Below, in pieces: positions 60,195 to 64,000 of a DNA stretch of 64,000 bases; the first letter of the stretch is position 1, and the number at the start of each line of letters is the position of its first letter. The stretch covers positions 496,001 through 560,000 of the forward strand of contig NZ_DALZFB010000001.1 in the NCBI RefSeq assembly GCF_031979925.1, in the 5' to 3' direction. Position numbers and translations under genes: made by a program. Under the pieces are notes generated by a model that did no database searches, was not told the DNA's origin, and saw nothing but the letters and a program-made list of their open reading frames with translations. The DNA is from Pseudescherichia sp031979925. Lineage in GTDB: Bacteria > Pseudomonadota > Gammaproteobacteria > Enterobacterales > Enterobacteriaceae.

Positions 60195-61127
60195 ATGCAG
60201 AGATCAACGCTACTCCTGGCCATTTCGCTCGCCGTTGCCCCGTTGGCGTGGGCTGACAGCGTCAACATTAACGGCACCGGCGTTAGCCTTGAAGCTAACA
60301 AAGCGCCCATCAATACGGCCAAAAATGCCCAGGCGGTGGCGGAGCTGCCTCAGGGCTACCGCTTCGCCCAGCCGGGCAAGTTTACCGTGGCAGTGGCCGC
60401 GTTGAATTCTCCTCCGCTGACGGTCTTCTCCGATGACAACAAGACGCTGTTGGGCAGCGAGGTGGATATTGCCCGGCTGGTCGCTGACAGCCTTGGCCTT
60501 GAGCTGAACGTAGTGCCGACCTCATGGGAGGACTGGCCCCTTGGGGTCTCGTCCGGCAAGTATGACGCCGCCATCAGCAATATTACGGTTACCAAAGAGC
60601 GTAAAGAGAAGTTCGACTTCGCCACCTACCGCAAAGATTCGCTGGGTTTCTACGTGAAGTTCACCAGTTCGATCAAATCTATTGAGAAAGCCGAAGATAT
60701 CGCCGGGCTGCGGATCATTGTGGGATCGGGAACCAACCAGGAGGCGATCCTGCTGGCGTGGGATAAGGCTAACCAGCAGAAGGGGCTCAAGCCGTTTACC
60801 CCGGTATACACCAAGGATGATGCCGCCCAGACGCTGGCGATCCAGTCCGGCCGCGCCGATGCCTTTTTCGGACCGAACGTGATTGGCGCATGGAAGGCGG
60901 CGCTGACTAACAAGACCAGGCTAGTGGGAAGCGTTGACGGCGGCTGGCCAAAGGCGGCACACATTGCGGTAACGTTGAAAAAGGGCAGCGGGCTGGTGGA
61001 GCCGGTGCAGACTGCGCTTAACGGCGCGATCAAAAGCGGCGACTACGACAAGGTGCTGGCCCGCTGGGGTGAGGGGGTGGAGCGTATATCCACCTCGGAG
61101 ATCAACCCGGCTGGCCTGGGCGACTAA
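60195..61127 (+). CDS. Amino-acid ABC transporter substrate-binding protein (first of two paralogues)
   Basis: A 310-residue periplasmic binding protein of SBP family 3. Signal peptide 1-20 (ends PLAWA-DSVN). Family blocks are FTVAVAALNSPPLTVFSDDNKTLLGSEVDIARLVADSLGL, YDAAISNITVTKERKEKFDFATYRKDS, and GLRIIVGSGTNQEAILL. It is closely related to the binding protein at the window end (shared TSWEDWPLG/TAWEDWPLG, FDFATYR, VGSGTNQE). A cystine-like or S-modified cysteine ligand is inferred from the operon. Confidence 0.9.
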   Translation: MQRSTLLLAISLAVAPLAWADSVNINGTGVSLEANKAPINTAKNAQAVAELPQGYRFAQPGKFTVAVAALNSPPLTVFSDDNKTLLGSEVDIARLVADSLGLELNVVPTSWEDWPLGVSSGKYDAAISNITVTKERKEKFDFATYRKDSLGFYVKFTSSIKSIEKAEDIAGLRIIVGSGTNQEAILLAWDKANQQKGLKPFTPVYTKDDAAQTLAIQSGRADAFFGPNVIGAWKAALTNKTRLVGSVDGGWPKAAHIAVTLKKGSGLVEPVQTALNGAIKSGDYDKVLARWGEGVERISTSEINPAGLGD

Positions 61128-61137
61128 GGAGAGAGCC

Positions 61138-61644
61138 ATGCGCGAACGTTTTCGTGATCTCCCGATGGATGCTCCCGAGCTGCAACCGATCATTGAGGGG
61201 CTGTTTGGCGAATACGCCGCCCGCTATGGAGATTACTTCTCCAAAGATGCAGAGGTGGAGCTGAATGAGTGGTATCTGCCGCCGCAGGGGCTGTTTCTGG
61301 TACTCGAGCGCGATGGGGAGATTATCGCCACCGGGGCCTACAAGCCGTTCGATGAGCAGACGGCGGAGATCAAGCGTATCTGGACCCAGCGCACCCTGCG
61401 TCAGCAGGGGCTGGCCGGACGCATGATGCAGGCCCTGGAACAGCGAGCGTCCCTTGCAGGCTATCGGCAGATCTTTCTTACCACCGGCTTCCGCCAGCCG
61501 GAGGCGGTAAAGCTCTACCTGAGCCTGGGGTATGAGGCCCACTTCGATCTCCACCGCGATCCCGAGGAGTATAGCCTGCCGCCCTATGACGGACGGCTGC
61601 GCTTTACCAAAACGCTGGATGTTGCTCTGCGCCATTCTGCCTGA
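61138..61644 (+). CDS. GNAT N-acetyltransferase
   Basis: A 168-residue GNAT protein. The acetyl-CoA motif is RIWTQRTLRQQGLAGRMMQALEQRAS at about 79-104, followed by FLTTGFRQPEAVKLYLSLGYEAHFDL. AAGGAG lies seven bases before the ATG; the frame is open 23 codons upstream inside the preceding gene. The Bacillus operons that this cluster resembles encode an N-acetyltransferase (SnaA/SnaB) that acetylates S-modified cysteine before oxidation, and this protein takes that place. Confidence 0.85.
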   Translation: MRERFRDLPMDAPELQPIIEGLFGEYAARYGDYFSKDAEVELNEWYLPPQGLFLVLERDGEIIATGAYKPFDEQTAEIKRIWTQRTLRQQGLAGRMMQALEQRASLAGYRQIFLTTGFRQPEAVKLYLSLGYEAHFDLHRDPEEYSLPPYDGRLRFTKTLDVALRHSA

Positions 61645-61653
61645 GGAAAAAAG

Positions 61654-62583
61654 ATGACCACACCTGAAACCATTAAAGTGATCCCTGCCCGCTATCCGCT
61701 GCGCACCGTGGGCGCGCTCGTGGCGCTATTCGTACTGGCAGTAGTGGTCCAGTCCGTTGCCTTTAACCCGCGCTGGGAGTGGAGCGTGTTTGCCCGCTGG
61801 TTCTTTGATCCGGCGATCCTCTATGGCGTCGGCCAGACGCTGCTGCTGACCCTGCTGGGAACGGTGCTCAGCGTGATTATCGGTGGTCTGCTGGCACTGG
61901 CGCGCCTCTCATCCTCGTGGCTGCTAAGCAGTCTTGCCTGGGGCTACATCTGGCTGTTTCGCTCCCTGCCGCTGATTGTGGTGCTGATTATTCTCTATAA
62001 CTTCTCCTATCTCTACGACACGCTGACTATCGGCATTCCCTTTACCGCCATTAGCTGGGGGCAGTTTGAGACCATCAATGTACTGGGACAGTTCTCAACG
62101 GCGGTGGTGGGGCTGACGCTGGTCCAGAGCGCCTATACCGCTGAGATTATTCGCGGTGGGTTTTTAGGCGTCGATCACGGTCAGTACGAGGCCGCTGCTG
62201 CCCTGGGCTTACCGGCGTGGCGGCGCACTCTGCGCATCATTTTGCCCCAGGCGCTGCGCACCATTCTGCCGTCGGGCTTTAACGAGATCATCAGCCTCGC
62301 TAAGGGAACGGCGATGGTTTACGTGTTGGCGATGCCGGAGCTGTTTTATACCATCCAGATGATCTACAACCGTACCCAGGAGGTGATCCCCCTGCTGATG
62401 GTCGGCGCGGTGTGGTATCTGGCGATCACCAGTGTGCTGTCGATTATTCAACACCTTGTGGAGCGCGCCCTGGCCCGCAGCGAGCGCCGTTCGGCTATCA
62501 ACGCCGCGCCGCGCGCCTCCCGTGTGGCCTCTCCAGCAACCCACGTTAACGCCCAGGAGCCTGTTCATGCCCACCTCTCATAA
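61654..62583 (+). CDS. Amino-acid ABC transporter permease
   Basis: A 309-residue permease of the His/Glu/Gln/Cys type (HisM family). Five or more hydrophobic helices are visible, with the EAA loop EAAAALGLPAWRRTLRIILPQALRTILPSGFNEIISLAKGTAMVYV. The family usually works with two permeases or as a homodimer; only one is encoded here. The C-terminal tail is long and basic (ALARSERRSAINAAPRASR). It overlaps the ATPase gene by 17 bases. Confidence 0.9.
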   Translation: MTTPETIKVIPARYPLRTVGALVALFVLAVVVQSVAFNPRWEWSVFARWFFDPAILYGVGQTLLLTLLGTVLSVIIGGLLALARLSSSWLLSSLAWGYIWLFRSLPLIVVLIILYNFSYLYDTLTIGIPFTAISWGQFETINVLGQFSTAVVGLTLVQSAYTAEIIRGGFLGVDHGQYEAAAALGLPAWRRTLRIILPQALRTILPSGFNEIISLAKGTAMVYVLAMPELFYTIQMIYNRTQEVIPLLMVGAVWYLAITSVLSIIQHLVERALARSERRSAINAAPRASRVASPATHVNAQEPVHAHLS

Positions 62584-63340
62584 TGGTCATATCTCAATTA
62601 CCGGCGTCAGCAAATACTTTGGTCGCCACAAGGCGTTGGATGGCATCTCGCTGGAGCTGCCTCCCGGATCGGTAACGGTGATCCTTGGCCCCTCCGGCTC
62701 GGGAAAGTCGACGCTGCTGCGGGCTATCAACCATCTGGAGCGGGTGGATGAGGGCTTTATCCAGATCGACGGGGATTACATCGGCTACCGACGGGAAGGT
62801 GACCGCCTCTACGAGCTGAAAGAGAAAGAGATCCTGCGCCAGCGCATCAACGTTGGCTACGTCTTTCAGAACTTCAATCTCTTTCCGCATCTGACGGTGC
62901 TGGAAAATTTGATTGAAGCGCCCATCGCCCATAAGCAGCTCAGCCGCAAAGCCGCCGTCGAGCGGGCCTACGAGTTGCTGGACGTGGTGGGCCTGCGCAA
63001 CAAGGCTGACGCCTGGTCGCGCCATCTCTCCGGGGGGCAGCAGCAGCGGATCGCCATCGCCCGGGCGCTGGCGCTGCGTCCACGGGTTATGCTGTTTGAT
63101 GAGCCGACCTCGGCCCTCGATCCCGAGCTGGTGGGCGAGGTGCTGGACGTTATCAAAACCCTGGCCCGCTCCGGTACCACTCTGGTGGTGGTCACCCATG
63201 AGATTGGCTTTGCCCGGGAAGTGGCGGACAAGGTGGTGTTTATGGTGGACGGAAAGATCGTCGAGCAGGGCAGCAGTGAGGCGGTGTTAAACCGCCCGCA
63301 GCATCCTCGCACCCAGCAGTTCTTATCAAAAGTGCTTTAA
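62567..63340 (+). CDS. Amino-acid ABC transporter ATP-binding protein
   Basis: A 257-residue ATPase of the GlnQ/HisP group. Walker A is LGPSGSGKSTLLRAI (about 39-53), the Q-loop is GYVFQNFNLFPHLTVLEN, the signature is LSGGQQQRIAIARALAL, Walker B is VMLFDEPTSALDPELVGEV and the switch His is in VVVTHEIGFA. AGGAG is seven bases before the ATG. It is followed after nine bases by the second binding protein. Confidence 0.94.
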   Translation: MPTSHNGHISITGVSKYFGRHKALDGISLELPPGSVTVILGPSGSGKSTLLRAINHLERVDEGFIQIDGDYIGYRREGDRLYELKEKEILRQRINVGYVFQNFNLFPHLTVLENLIEAPIAHKQLSRKAAVERAYELLDVVGLRNKADAWSRHLSGGQQQRIAIARALALRPRVMLFDEPTSALDPELVGEVLDVIKTLARSGTTLVVVTHEIGFAREVADKVVFMVDGKIVEQGSSEAVLNRPQHPRTQQFLSKVL

Positions 63341-63349
63341 GGAGCCAGT

Positions 63350-64000
63350 ATGAAACAGGGACTATTGGTGCTGCTGCTGGTGAGCGCCGGGAGCTATGCT
63401 CAGGGAACCATCGACCTTACGGCAAATGAAAAACCGCTCCACGCCGAGCGTGACGAGGCGGCGGTAGCGAAGATCCCCGCTAACTATCGATTTGTGGAGC
63501 CAGGGACGTTGACGGTGGCCGTCTCCGCGCTTAACTCGCCGCCTCTGGCGCTGCTGGCCAGCGATAACCGCACCCGGGTAGGGAGCGATCCGGATATCGC
63601 CAGACTGCTGGCCGACAGCCTTGGGCTAAAAGTTAAAATCATTCCCACTGCCTGGGAGGACTGGCCGCTCGGTATTTCGTCTGGACGTTACGACGTGGCG
63701 CTGGTCAATATTGCCGTTACCGAGCAGCGCAAAGAGAAGTTCGATTTCGCGACCTACCGCGTCGACTCGCTGGCTTTTTCAGTGAAGTCTACCAGCAAGA
63801 TTGCGGCGGTAAACAAGGCGGCGGATCTGGCCGGGTTGAAGGTGATTGTCGGTTCCGGCACCAATCAGGAGAAAATCCTGCTCGGCTGGAATGAAGAGAA
63901 CCGGGCGGCCGGACGCCAACCGGCGCTGCCGGTCTATCTTACCGATGATGCCTCTGCCAACCTGTTTATCCAGTCGGGCCGGGCCGACGTCTTCTTTGGT
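63350..64000 (+). CDS. Amino-acid ABC transporter substrate-binding protein (second paralogue, cut by the window end)
   Basis: The first 217 codons of an SBP family 3 protein, open at the window end. Start: AAGGAG seven bases before the ATG; signal peptide about 1-18 (LLVLLLVSAGSYAQ). Parallel to the paralogue at 60.2 kb: LTVAVSALNSPPLALLASDN, SDPDIARLLADSLGLKLKII, TAWEDWPLGISSGRYDVALV and KVIVGSGTNQEKILLGW. Two binding proteins sharing one permease/ATPase pair suggests two related ligands, as with TcyJ and TcyK of Bacillus. Confidence 0.9.
   Translation, partial: MKQGLLVLLLVSAGSYAQGTIDLTANEKPLHAERDEAAVAKIPANYRFVEPGTLTVAVSALNSPPLALLASDNRTRVGSDPDIARLLADSLGLKVKIIPTAWEDWPLGISSGRYDVALVNIAVTEQRKEKFDFATYRVDSLAFSVKSTSKIAAVNKAADLAGLKVIVGSGTNQEKILLGWNEENRAAGRQPALPVYLTDDASANLFIQSGRADVFFG

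Noticed and set aside
1..64000. CRISPR arrays, tRNA or rRNA genes, insertion sequences, prophage
   Set aside because: No regular direct repeats with spacers, no cloverleaf or CCA-ended genes, and no transposase or integrase motifs were noticed on reading. Only REP-type repeats were found.

Overview
The window is chromosomal DNA of an Enterobacteriaceae species. Gene order follows the Escherichia coli segment ydcI-ydcJ-opgD ... rimL-ydcK-(tehA)-tehB-ydcL ... ydcO-ydcN(sutR)-rlhA ... ydcRSTUV-patD-ortT-ydcY-ydcZ-mnaT-curA-mcbR ... pqqU(yncD)-yncE-ansP, and most proteins align end to end with the E. coli ones from memory. High-GC coding, REP/BIME elements, two chemoreceptors and a sigma-28 promoter point to a motile enterobacterium of the Enterobacter/Lelliottia/Kosakonia kind; the species cannot be fixed from the sequence alone.

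Layout. 1-5.6 kb: end of an NWETF-tailed chemoreceptor, a membrane PQQ-dependent dehydrogenase and a YdeP-type molybdopterin oxidoreductase. 5.7-10 kb: ydcI / ydcJ / opgD, with a clean operator-like inverted repeat between ydcI and ydcJ. 10-14.2 kb: an accessory block in the place where E. coli has ydcH. It holds a VasX/BTH_I2691-type type VI secretion effector cut by one in-frame amber codon, plus a downstream two-helix membrane protein. 14.3-20.3 kb: rimL, ydcK, tehB (no tehA), an inserted pepT-like/dppA-like divergent pair, and ydcL. 20.3-26.3 kb: a DMT exporter with divergent AraC regulator, ydcO and sutR around a 26-bp perfect palindrome, and rlhA. 26.3-29 kb: a BIME and a cyanide-insensitive bd-type oxidase operon. 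29-36 kb: ydcR, the ydcSTUV polyamine-type ABC transporter and patD. 36.1-37.2 kb: an AT-rich insertion with an SDH/Clp-fold serine protease and a small protein. 37.5-46.2 kb: ortT behind a perfect FNR-type box, the srfABC operon, and a second orphan DppA-like binding protein. 46.2-56.3 kb: ydcY, ydcZ, mnaT, curA, mcbR, a chemoreceptor with a sigma-28 promoter, pqqU, yncE and ansP. 56.7-64 kb: an operon with two flavin monooxygenases, an M20 deacetylase, a GNAT acetyltransferase and an amino-acid ABC transporter with two binding proteins. It matches the Bacillus yxe/ytm logic for S-organo-cysteine salvage and runs off the window end.

Taken together the window is a conserved backbone with cargo placed between backbone genes. 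Nutrient scavenging dominates: peptides, polyamines, PQQ and its dehydrogenase, asparagine, and S-modified cysteine. The other accessory modules serve envelope or competition roles (T6SS effector, SrfABC, OrtT, SDH protease). No tRNA, rRNA, CRISPR array, integrase or transposase was seen.
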